DNA of 64,000 bases from Ochotona curzoniae (lineage: Eukaryota > Chordata > Mammalia > Lagomorpha > Ochotonidae): the NCBI RefSeq assembly GCF_017591425.1, contig NW_024465369.1:26163501-26227500 (forward strand), given 5' to 3'. The notes under the pieces were generated by a model. The model ran no database searches. It was not told the origin of the DNA and saw nothing but the letters and a program-made list of their open reading frames with translations. Shown here in pieces: positions 47,892 to 56,041 of this stretch. The number at the start of each line of letters is the position of its first letter. Position 1 is the first letter of the stretch. A program made the translations under genes and the position numbers.

Positions 47892-48271
47892 TGTTGCCAG
47901 CCATATCTGTATGTACTGGCTACATGCCGTACCCAAAATGGCGCCGGCCGGAAAAGCCACATCTTGGTGTTTGGTGCAGAGTCACGTAGCATTCACTGTA
48001 CTGCGCAGGCGCCTAGCGCATGCGCAGTGAGCTGCGGCACGGCAGGCACGTAAACACTGGGACTGACGAATCCAGTCGCCCAGAACCCTGCGTATTCATG
48101 ACGCCAACCTATCTTCGGCGGAGGCGGGGCCAGACAGCACATAAGAGCAGAAAGCCTGCCGGGGTTCGGCGTCCCTCCTCTTCATGTTGGTGTGCACAAT
48201 AAATTTTACCGCAGGAGGCTTCACTCGCGTCTGCGTCTTATTGCTGGGCAGTAAGACACGTGGGCGCGACA
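47892..48271 (+). repeat. 5' LTR, complete (380 bp)
   Basis: Starts TGTTGCCAGCC and ends GGGCGCGACA, giving the usual TG...CA ends. U3 holds a YY1-like AAAATGGCG (47,935-47,943) and two NRF1-type motifs, TGCGCAGGCGC (48,002-48,012) and GCGCATGCGCAG (48,016-48,027). It also has a GC box GAGGCGGGGCC (48,121-48,131) and a TATA-like ACATAAG (48,139-48,145). AATAAA at 48,198-48,203 is the polyadenylation signal. It is the most CpG-rich segment of the window. The exact U3/R/U5 borders are inferred, not seen. Confidence 0.95.
48002..48027 (+). promoter_or_regulatory. Paired NRF1-type palindromic sites in U3
   Basis: TGCGCAGGCGC and GCGCATGCGCA both fit the NRF1 consensus (YGCGCAYGCGCR-like) and are separated by three bases. 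The 3' LTR carries the same pair at 50,921-50,946. NRF1 binding is methylation-sensitive, so activity would depend on CpG state. Confidence 0.7.
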
Positions 48272-48273
48272 AC

Positions 48274-48292
48274 TGGTGCCGGGAACCCGGGA
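48274..48292 (+). other. Primer-binding site, tRNA-Phe-like
   Basis: TGGTGCCGGGAACCCGGGA begins two bases after the LTR. It starts TGGTGCCG and ends ACCCGGGA like the tRNA-Phe site used by IAP elements. The middle differs by one extra base and one or two substitutions. The primer identity is therefore an inference. Confidence 0.7.
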
Positions 48293-48349
48293 CTTGGAGG
48301 GGGCCTCCCGTTCAAAACGGGACGAAGTCAGAACTGCGGCCAAAAGACA

Positions 48350-48356
48350 GGTAAGG
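48350..48356 (+). promoter_or_regulatory. Candidate major splice donor
   Basis: ACAG/GTAAGG lies between the primer site and the gag start, the usual place for the retroviral major donor. A possible acceptor is at 50,011-50,020 (CTCCCTACAG) before the env remnant. Confidence 0.65.
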
Positions 48357-48433
48357 AGCTCTGAGAGGGAGAACTTTCGGGTGACTAGGAGCATAAATCG
48401 GAGGTATATGAGCCGCCGCTTCTGGTTATAGAC

Positions 48434-49867
48434 ATGGGCGCACAAGTCTCTCTGGTGAAATTTTTGCAGATGGTTTATGCCCCCCATAAGGGAGCGGTCA
48501 GAGAGAGTGACGAAGCCCTTCAGTCTGCCCAGGATAGTCTCTCAGAAACAGAGCGGGAGAGGAGAACCAGTTTGAAGCAAAAAATAAAGGTGAAACTTAA
48601 AGCAGTATCTTCCTCATCAAGTTCGGAGACTTCCGACGCTGAGGAAGGGTATAAGTGGGATAGGCGCTTAGAACGTAAACCTGCAGGAAATAGACAAGGA
48701 TTAGAAAAGGAGAAGAAAGATAATGGCGGTGCTACTGCGCTGGCCACGCGCGGCCCATGGCCTCAGGACTCTGGAGCCATTTCATCAATGGCTCCTCCTC
48801 CTGTGACGCCATCTGCCCCGCCCATGAGTTATGGTGCCGGCTCTTCCTTCATCTATGCAGCCGCGCGCCGGGAACTTCAAAATATGTTCCCCGTCTTAGA
48901 AGAAGAAAGGGAAAGAGTTTACAGACAGGTAGATGCATCATTAGTGCGAGAATTGGCTATGTCTGTAAAGCAATATGGTCTTCACGCCAATTATACTTTG
49001 TCCCTGTTAGAACGTATGGGGGGAATGAATATGACTCCCTCTGATTGGCAATTTGTGGTGAAGGCTGTTCTTCCTAATATGGGATCATATCTAAATTGGA
49101 AGGGATTATGGCAGGAGCTTTTGGATAGATATCCATGGCCAGTATATACTCAAATTTCTACTGCAGCTATAAAGGCTTGGAAGGCTCTTTCACTTAAAGG
49201 GCAAGAGAAACTGGGCATTACACAGGTTAAGCAGGAGCCAGATGAGCCCTTTGGTGATTTTGTGGCACGTGTAATGCAGAAAATGAGTGTCAAATTAGTG
49301 ACTGGCATTCCTTATAATCCACAAGGTCAGGGGATAATCGAACGTGCTCATCGCTCTATTAAGGAATTGTTACAAAAGCAAAAAACCACCTGGGAATCAC
49401 TTGGCCTCGCCAGTCAGAGCCCTCGGGCCACTCTAGCCCTGGCTCTCTTCACCATCAATTTTTTACAGCTGGATGAGAAAGGCCTCAGTGCTGCAGATCG
49501 TCATTCCCTCAAGACGGCGCAAGAGCAATCTTGGGTCAAGTGGAAGGATGTTCTGGAGTCCAAATGGAAGGGCCCAGACCCAGTTATTAGGCAGGCTCGA
49601 GGAGCCATTTGTGTGTTTCCACAGGACGCCCCAGTTCCGGTTTGGGTTCCAGCTCGATTGACTCGTTCCTGTCCATCACCGCCTTCTGACGTTTCTGCAA
49701 CTGCTGGAGCGCTTGCACGAGGATCTGACTTGGGGAAGATTCATGCAACCCCGCAATCAGAAACTCCTCCTACAATCCCACAGGACAATGGTGCCCCGCC
49801 CAGTGCAAACACGGCTGATGGTGCAACTAATGGTCTGTATGGCGCTTGTGAGGATCGTGATTGCTGA
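48434..49867 (+). CDS. Chimeric Gag-integrase open frame (477 aa)
   Basis: An open frame in the endogenous retrovirus. Residues 1-20 (MGAQVSLVKF...) have a myristoylation-type N-terminus and begin matrix. Residues 55-130 are a Ser/Glu-rich then Pro-rich linker. About 153-285 are capsid, with TPSDWQFVVKA (201-211) and the major homology region QEPDEPFGDFVARV (267-280). After residue 285 the frame runs straight into integrase: GIPYNPQGQGIIERAH (291-306) contains the last catalytic Glu (E303), and KWKGPDP...VWVPARL (378-409) is the C-terminal DNA-binding domain. The rest of capsid, nucleocapsid, protease, reverse transcriptase, RNase H and the first two catalytic Asp of integrase are absent. A second, 96-nt in-frame deletion sits at residue 231. 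A tail of about 65 residues ends at TGA near 49,867. A normal product would be Gag and Gag-Pro-Pol; this fusion cannot be enzymatically active. Whether it is translated or incorporated into particles is unknown. Confidence 0.88.
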   Translation: MGAQVSLVKFLQMVYAPHKGAVRESDEALQSAQDSLSETERERRTSLKQKIKVKLKAVSSSSSSETSDAEEGYKWDRRLERKPAGNRQGLEKEKKDNGGATALATRGPWPQDSGAISSMAPPPVTPSAPPMSYGAGSSFIYAAARRELQNMFPVLEEERERVYRQVDASLVRELAMSVKQYGLHANYTLSLLERMGGMNMTPSDWQFVVKAVLPNMGSYLNWKGLWQELLDRYPWPVYTQISTAAIKAWKALSLKGQEKLGITQVKQEPDEPFGDFVARVMQKMSVKLVTGIPYNPQGQGIIERAHRSIKELLQKQKTTWESLGLASQSPRATLALALFTINFLQLDEKGLSAADRHSLKTAQEQSWVKWKDVLESKWKGPDPVIRQARGAICVFPQDAPVPVWVPARLTRSCPSPPSDVSATAGALARGSDLGKIHATPQSETPPTIPQDNGAPPSANTADGATNGLYGACEDRDC

Positions 49868-49873
49868 GCCACG

Positions 49874-50146
49874 ATGAGGAGTTTTGAGTGTTTTTCCATG
49901 ACCCTTACCGGTCGCCCACTCAGCCCGAGTGTTTCCTTGATTTTTTCTTCTTTGGATTTGCCTTTTCTCCCTTATGATGATATTAAGGAGAATATGAGTA
50001 ATTTTTTATTCTCCCTACAGGACACGCTTTGTTTTCAAGCGTCTCCTGAGAATTTTAGTGTCAAGGTTTATGTGTTACTTATATTCCTTTTCAAAATGTT
50101 TCAATGGCTGCTAATCTTTCTTGCCAGCTTTCTTCCTATCTTTTAG
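49874..50146 (+). pseudogene. Env 5' remnant (leader/surface region), uncertain
   Basis: A 90-codon frame starts six bases after the Gag-integrase stop, where betaretroviral env usually starts. It contains LPYDDIKENMSNF and QDTLCFQASPENFSVKVYVLL, which look like surface-subunit text. It then closes in a different frame from the transmembrane remnant, which overlaps it from 50,104. Most of the surface subunit is missing. The assignment rests on position and weak resemblance. Confidence 0.45.
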
Positions 50147-50466
50147 GAAATTGGACGAGAGAATTTGATATTTTACAGTCGGAGTTGAGAATTGCCATTG
50201 TCCAGATTAATTCTACACGGGTGGATCCTGTTGTTGCTGAAACCCTGGCCACTTGGATTTGGAACATCACTTCCCATATTAAGGAATGGGTGGGAGTGGT
50301 TGTGCTGATTCTGCTCTTATGTGCAGGCTGTGCCTTATGCCTTTTTTGCCTGTGTCGTCTGAGACACCGCGCTCAGCGAGATTGTGTGACAATACATCAA
50401 GCCCTACTAGCCATGCAGTATGGTGACTCCCCCATGGTATGGTTGAGCATGCTTCAACAGGCTTAG
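50104..50466 (+). pseudogene. Env transmembrane-subunit C-terminal remnant (120 codons)
   Basis: This would be the 3' end of a betaretroviral Env, the membrane anchor of the surface glycoprotein. Visible are four N-glycosylation sequons (NLS 4, NWT 16, NST 36, NIT 54) and a juxtamembrane LATWIWNITSHIKEW. A hydrophobic, Cys-rich span follows at about 63-86 (VGVVVLILLLCAGCALCLFC...), then a basic stop-transfer RLRHRAQ and a short cytoplasmic tail. The surface subunit, cleavage site and fusion peptide are absent, so it is not a functional envelope. It may be reachable by splicing to the acceptor at 50,020. Confidence 0.78.
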
Positions 50467-50639
50467 TTAAGAGCATGGACATCATGGCTCCTGCACCTCA
50501 GGTCATTATGGCATTGCACTGAGTTCGAGCATGATGCATAATGCACCTGACTAGCCCTTGCACCTCGCAGGACTTATCCATTGCACGCGAGAGGGTAGTC
50601 AATCTTATAACTAACTTGTCGAGACATTGCTCTTTACAA
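50467..50639 (+). other. Noncoding 3' region of the provirus
   Basis: Between the env stop and the CTE-like element. No frame is conserved. An inverted repeat ACAACC...GGTTGT spans about 50,637-50,652 next to the CTE. Confidence 0.5.
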
Positions 50640-50780
50640 CCACCGCGGTTGTAGCCCATGACGGGTAAGATAGACCCAGACAATTATCAGTCTAAGACAG
50701 GGACTACGTCAAGCCACGCAGCCTCCCTATGACGGATCGTGCGCCTTGAGTCTACAACCTAAGACAGGCCCATACCAGCT
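50640..50780 (+). promoter_or_regulatory. Constitutive transport element (CTE)-like RNA export signal
   Basis: Two repeated motif pairs occur in the order ATGACGGGTAAGA (50,658-50,670), CTAAGACAGGG (50,692-50,702), ATGACGGATCG (50,729-50,739) and CCTAAGACAGGCC (50,759-50,770). This is the arrangement of the type D retrovirus CTE, whose two internal loops bind the mRNA exporter NXF1/TAP. It lies between the env stop and the polypurine tract, as in type D viruses. The second GACGG arm has diverged, so one of the two binding loops may be weakened. The fold has not been computed. Confidence 0.75.
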
Positions 50781-50795
50781 TATTTTTCTATTGTA

Positions 50796-50810
50796 TAAGA
50801 AAGAGGGAGA
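50796..50810 (+). other. Polypurine tract
   Basis: AAGAAAGAGGGAGA abuts the TG of the 3' LTR, the standard plus-strand primer position. Confidence 0.88.
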
Positions 50811-51071
50811 TGTTGCCAGCCATATCTGTATGTACTGGCTACATGCCGTACCCAAAATGGCGCCGGCCGGAAAAGCCACATCTTGGTGTTTGGTGCAGAG
50901 TCACGTAGCATTCACTGTACTGCGCAGGCGCCTAGCGCATGCGCAGTGAGCTGCGGCACGGCAGGCACGTAAACACTGGGACTGACGAATCCAGTCGCCC
51001 AGAACCCTGCGTATTCATGACGCCAACCTATCTTCGGCGGAGGCGGGGCCAGACAGCACATAAGAGCAGAA
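50811..51071 (+). repeat. 3' LTR, truncated after the TATA-like box
   Basis: 261 bp identical to 47,892-48,152 of the 5' LTR by direct reading. The copy stops within U3/R just after GCACATAAGAGCAGAA. R-U5 and the AATAAA signal are missing, so the provirus lacks its own downstream polyadenylation site. Confidence 0.95.
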
Positions 51072-51236
51072 TCAGCACAACCACTGGCCATGGATATCTA
51101 TTTTGATCATCAGAGTATTGGCCTTGAACGGAAAGCATATTATAAGTCCAGGTGAAAGCATCACCGCCGCGCTGTTGGTTTGCCCGGGCGGTCTCAGCCA
51201 AAAGCTCTTGCCATAGGCTCTTCCAATTTAGATCCA
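51056..51236 (-). other. Inverted env-gag fragment terminating the provirus
   Basis: On the minus strand a capsid-coding piece (LNWKSLWQELL... to ...DQNRYPWPV) is joined at a 3-nt overlap (51,083-51,085) to env transmembrane coding text (VVLILLLCA). That is joined to the LTR through 16 shared bases (51,056-51,071). The capsid piece contains 96 nt absent from the forward gag at 49,124/49,125, and has other substitutions. Its source is therefore another proviral genome, not this one. Confidence 0.88.
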
Positions 51237-53522
51237 TCAAACCCAAACTCATGAAAAATACACTACACAGGATTTTCACAAAACCTGGAGAAATGTCACT
51301 GTTTCTATATGTGATGAACTCTGATATATTTCTATTCTATATATTTTACTTTATGTTGATCACAGTCCATAAAACTGATTCTAAGAGGTCAAGATCCACA
51401 ATTTAAAAATAGCTTGATAGAAAATAATATTTAGTTTCTATCCATCAATCTTGGTCTATTTCCTTAAGTGAAGAAGCTATAAGAATAAAATTTTAAGAAA
51501 GTAAAAGACTCCTAACAAAAGGCAACACCTAATCTATAGACTGCTTACATGACAAAATGGCCTGCTAAAAAATTCCATAACATCAGTGCTCACAACTTCA
51601 GGCCCAGGACTGATGAGCAGGGCTGTCCACAGTTGCTCAAACTGTTGATTGCTCTGACCTCAGCAGCTTCAGTCCAAGGAATTATTCCTAACCTAATACC
51701 TTTGTTTCTAGTTTACCTTGCCCACTGTTTAGCCACTAAAATTGTCTCTAAAATTTCAGCTACAATGACCACTGTTCAAAAACTCAGTAAACAATCTACA
51801 AGGCAGATTTTGAACATTACTTAGATTGAAGTAATCTTAAATACTTTGAAGTATCAAAGCTGATCATATGCAACACTAGAACTTACTCTCCAAGGATATC
51901 TCACATAAAAGAAACTTCATTTGTAATACTCCCGAGCTCAATTGTGTAATTCTTGTTCCACAGTGTGCCATGGCTTATCACCATTCCTCTGCATGAAACA
52001 GAGAAATTGATAGTTTTTATAGTGAGCCTATAGGGAGAGAGATGGTGGCAAGCTGAACTGTTTTCACACTTCCTTACCACTCACAGCTTTCTCCATTTTA
52101 ACAAGGTATCTTTACAGTTTCCCCCTCAAAAGGCATAATTCATCACCTCTCCCATTTCATTTATATTTTCACTCAGCTCTATGATTTACTTTTAGCTATG
52201 AGATAATAGCATAAGACATTCAAGAAGGCACTTACATTTTGCCTACACATTTACAGGTCTCTTCTTAGGCTTCTGTTATTGCCAGAATATCCTTCCACTG
52301 CACAGCCTCCTACCCAAATTAGGTGGCCATAGGCGTCCACATGCCAGCATACATGGAGCACACCTGAAGCAAGTCAACTCACAGCTTGAAATGCTTCAGG
52401 TCCTGCCTAGCCTAGCAAGGCCTGATCAATCTACACATGTGTAAACCAAGTTGATCTCTGCAGACATAGCCTGGTTACACTGAAGATACGTGAGAACTAA
52501 ATGTTACTTACTGTGTTACGGCACAGAGATATTTTTGTAATTTTATCATGCAGCAATAACTGATTTCCCTTAAATCTGCAGTAAAAAGCATTTAATCTGT
52601 AAAGATTTTAGAATCTCTGGCAAATGATTAAATTATTAACTTATCTTTGATTCCAAAAAAAAAAAAAAATCACTGCATATGAAGTCTTCCGAGATCCTTT
52701 AAAATCTTCTACACAGAAAAAATCTGTGCATATACTTCAAATAAGCAAATAAGCAACTCAAGCCATACACCTAAATAGAAGATAAAATATCAAAATCTGG
52801 CAGAACTAAAACTTATCAAAATTGGTTGAAAGAGAAAAATAATATTGGAGTTGATATGTATCTCTCATAAATATTTCTAGATTGTATAAAAGGGGAAAAT
52901 GCCTTCCAAATCATTTTATGGTCCCTGTAAAATCTCAGAATTAAAATTTGACGAGAGGCACAATGTAAAAGCCAGAATGGAAGGTGTGTCTAGGTATGTA
53001 ATCTCAAGTAAGAAAACAATCTGCAGATGTGATTAATGTTAAATATTTTTAAAGTAGACATTATGAACAACTGGTAAAATGTAAGCTGATCACATGAATC
53101 AATAAAAGTAAAAGAAAGTGGAAAAAAATGTGGCTCAGAGAGATGAGATACGACAAGGACGAGGCCTGCCATCATTGCATTGGATATGCAGGAATGTAGT
53201 CATTATTTAAAGGATATAGAAACTCCTAGAAATTGGAATAAACCATTACTTTATAGGAAACTGGCGACCTCAGCCTGTCATGCAAGTTATATAATTGTGC
53301 CAATAACCCAAATGAGCAGGAAGGTGTTTCCCTCCTAAAATTTCAAAATATGGATTGCCATTACCCCTAGGTTATCAGTTCAGTAACTAAGCTGAACTTT
53401 TGCCCTCTAGCTCTACTGAGTTATACTTTATGAAGACGTACAGTGTATTTGCATGTATTAAGCTTGTGAATGGTGTACAAGATGAGTAATAACATTACGA
53501 CCATAAGTTATCAAATGCATTA
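51237..53522. other. AT-rich unique sequence right of the provirus
   Basis: No gene supported. 53,005-53,420 (GCAGATGTGATTAATGTTAA, then AATGCAGGAATGTAG-like text) resembles an ancient mammalian interspersed repeat but is not named. The 91-codon frame at 51,549-51,824 has no recognisable domain. Confidence 0.45.
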
Positions 53523-53573
53523 CCTTGTGTTTCTATGTATTTGCATGTGCCTTGTGTTTCTATGTATTTGCAT
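53523..53573. repeat. 27-bp tandem duplication
   Basis: CCTTGTGTTTCTATGTATTT followed by GCATGTG is repeated immediately. The second copy is identical for its first 24 bases. Confidence 0.93.
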
Positions 53574-53617
53574 TTTGAGAATAATTAAGATCTACTTTAT
53601 TAGCAAATTTAAAGAAT

Positions 53618-53665
53618 ATATTATAATATAATATAATATAATATAACATAATATAATATAATATA
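53618..53665. repeat. (ATAAT)n pentanucleotide microsatellite
   Basis: About nine ATAAT units with one interruption (ATAACATAAT). Confidence 0.92.
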
Positions 53666-53769
53666 AAACTATGTCATGGTACTGTATCTCTCACCATGTA
53701 ATTTATTCGCGTTTCAACTGAAAACTATGCCCTTTAAATGATATCCCTTCATTTTTCCTAGCTCACGAC

Positions 53770-54100
53770 AAACACCGTTTTACTCATTTTGAGAGTCTGG
53801 CTTTTTCTGATTTTCTGTATTTGCTTTACTTCCCTTACTATCAGTCTTAAATACTCATTATGTTGTCACAAATAGAAAAAATCCATTCTTTCCTGTGGCT
53901 GAAATATTTCATTCTATGTGGGTGAATCATATTTTTCTTAATATTTACCTATCTGTTCATGGAATTGGACTCTTGCCATTTACTAACTATTGTGAATAAA
54001 GCTACAGTGAACATGGCCATGTGGGTATCTTTCTGAGTTATTCTGATAATACAACTCTTTTAGATATATTAGAAGTTAATGTACTGAACCTCTGATATAA
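53770..54100 (-). mobile_element. Old L1 fragment
   Basis: CTGTGGCTGAAATATTTCAT, TATCTGTTCATGGAATTGGA and ACTATTGTGAATAAAGCTAC follow antisense L1 3' region order. The element is old and diverged. Confidence 0.65.
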
Positions 54101-54316
54101 AGAACTGCCAGAGAATAAGATGGTTTTAAGCTGCTTTGTCTGGGGTCAAGTTTTTAACAGCAACAGATAACAAATAAATACAACAAATAAGGAAAATTAC
54201 AGACCAATCCTTCTCACCCCATGGAAAATATCAACCAACCAAATCTAGTGATATCAACCAACAGAAGATAATGGAAATGATCCAAAGTGCTAGTAACAAT
54301 TTAACTTATTGAGAGA

Positions 54317-55455
54317 AACAAGATATCAGAAAAAGGTAAAGGCACATTTAAACAGACAGAGAATGATTAGTCAGGGTAAAGCAGACAGGCCAAAATCCTG
54401 GGAAATAGAAGAGGACAGACCAACAACAGAGACCAATGGACATGGAGAAGCAGTGGCGACAGTGGACCACTGTTGTAGTGACCAGATACCCCAGCAGCAG
54501 TTGGCAAATGACAACTGGAGCTACACCAGTGGTCTGGTGGGAAGGAGAGTTCAGCAAGAGCTCAGGATGTGAACCCAGCCATAGAACTGCCCATTCCACT
54601 GATCTGCTTGATTCAATCATGAGCAGAAGCAGAGTGGCAGAGCCCAAGCAGCAGGTGCAGGAACAGGGTGGATTTCACAGTGTCACAGCAGGCGTCATTC
54701 TGTGTACTGAGAAAAATGGTGTCAGGCTGGAGGGAAAACAGTGAACTGTGCAAGGAGTGAGCTAGGAGTGAGCTAGGAGTGAGATTGGAGTGAGCTAGCG
54801 GCCAGCTCATTCCTGATTTGACACATTGCACTGGTCCCACAGGGAAAGCAGTACTGACTTTCCTATCCTACAGGTTCTGTTTAAAATAGGTAAGGGTGGC
54901 ATCCAGACCTAACAGCCAGCAGGCCCAGACCTCCACCACTGCCACACTGTGCACCATTTTGTATACTGAGGAAAAGGCTGTGAGGCTGAGGGAACAACAG
55001 TAAGTTACACAGGTGCTGAGCTGGGAGAAAACTCAACCTGGCTCAATGCATTGTGCTGGTCTCACAGTGAAAATAGCACACATATGGCATCCTATGGGTT
55101 CCACCCAAAATAGACTGGGTGGTTTCAGACCTAACAGCCAGCATGTTTTAGCACACACCACCAAGAAACCAGTGACTTAGGAGAGTTGTCATCTCCCTAA
55201 TCCCAGACACTGCTCTAACTGGGAGTAGGAGAAATGCTGTGTAGGCAATGGTGAGGCCACAGCATGGGATCACAGGGGATGGACAGTGGTGAGCCAGGAT
55301 CTGGGGCTATTGAGACCATGGTGGAAACCTAGTACAAGAGCCCAGACTGAAACTCACTGGAGGGAGTGGCATAATGACTGCCAAAAAGGAGGGTAGTGAA
55401 TACAATCAGTAAAATCGACCTGTAGACCACTGGGCAACACAGTTTAGAAACTGCC
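54317..55455 (+). mobile_element. Orphan L1 5'UTR with tandem monomers
   Basis: Begins with a degraded AAGATATCAGAAAAAGG where the half-L1 has the ATGGCCGAATAGG start, then CACATTTAAACAGACAG. Two tandem monomers (about 54,690-54,930 and 54,950-55,150) share a TGTACTGAGAAAAA block, CAACTGGTCCCACAG-type text and CAGACCTAACAGCCAGCA. It ends near AAACTGCCCC, just before where ORF1 would start. No ORF1, ORF2 or 3'UTR follows. An 11-bp repeat (GGAGTGAGCTA) occurs about four times at 54,756-54,797. Confidence 0.72.
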
Positions 55456-55694
55456 CCAAGTTCTCTCGTGTTCTGTCTTTTTCCTCTCCCTTTCAAATAA
55501 TTAAATAATAAAAGATATCAGCAATAAAAAAATAAGAAGAACATATAAATAACTGATGGCAACAGACACTTTCCAACAGGAAATTCATTGGGCTCTCAGT
55601 CTCTGGGGAAACACCAATAAAAACTATAAGATACCTTCTTACATACTCTAAAAACCTAATATTAAAAATTTGAAAACAGGATGGATATTTTGCA

Positions 55695-55880
55695 CAGAGG
55701 TTAAAACATAGCTTCAATGCCCATTTTCCCTCTCAGAGTGCGGTTGAGTTTTGCCTCACTTGTCCCTTTCACCTCCCTGCTAATACACCCTTGTAGGCTT
55801 CTGGGAAGTAAACTCAACACTAGAATATCTTTCTCTTTCTCTCTCTTCCTGTCTCTCCCTTTGTCAAGTAAAAGTAAGTA
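55695..55880 (+). mobile_element. C-repeat SINE fragment, old
   Basis: CACCTCCCTGCTAATACACC, AGGCTTCTGGGAAGTAAACT and a CT-rich run before TCAAGTAAAAGTAAGTAAG. Confidence 0.6.
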
Positions 55881-55927
55881 AGTAATTTGTTACTATATTA
55901 AAGTATAAAATTATAATTATTTACAAT

Positions 55928-56041
55928 TTTTAAAGATCATTTTTTCAAAGGCAAAGTTATAGAGAAGGAATCAAACCAGAGTCCTTGGAGAATGCTGGCA
56001 CTACAGAAGTCAGGTAACCCAGTACAACCCGGCGATGGGCC
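55928..56041 (-). mobile_element. C-repeat SINE fragment with internal deletion
   Basis: TTTTTTCAAAGGCAAAGTTA (tail end) passes rapidly to GGTAACCCAGTACAACCCGG (promoter end). Confidence 0.6.

Larger units (their letters stand above)
47892..51236 (+). mobile_element. Young, internally deleted class II endogenous retrovirus
   Basis: The order is 5' LTR, tRNA primer site, leader with splice donor, fused gag-integrase frame, env remnants, CTE-like export element, polypurine tract, truncated 3' LTR, and inverted env and gag pieces. The LTR text, primer site and Gag/Env type point to the betaretrovirus/IAP-like (ERVK) class. The 261 bp shared by the LTRs are identical, so integration is recent. 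Protease, reverse transcriptase, RNase H and most of env are missing, so it cannot replicate by itself. No matching target-site duplication is found because the right end is rearranged. Helper proteins in trans would be needed for any mobility. Confidence 0.93.

Noticed and set aside
47892..47897. Six-base target duplication of the provirus
   Set aside because: The bases left of the 5' LTR (CAGAAA) are not found beside the rearranged right end, so no target duplication is claimed.
47892..51236. A host gene or domesticated single-copy gag
   Set aside because: Identical LTR segments and intact retroviral signals show a recent insertion, not an old domesticated gene. Selection cannot be inferred from one copy.
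51549..51824. Possible second env or transposase remnant
   Set aside because: The 91-codon frame has no diagnostic motif, and it sits outside the provirus with no repeat boundary.
54309..54744. Two overlapping 87-102-codon plus-strand frames
   Set aside because: They lie in the L1 5'UTR monomer region, which is noncoding in the homologous half-L1.
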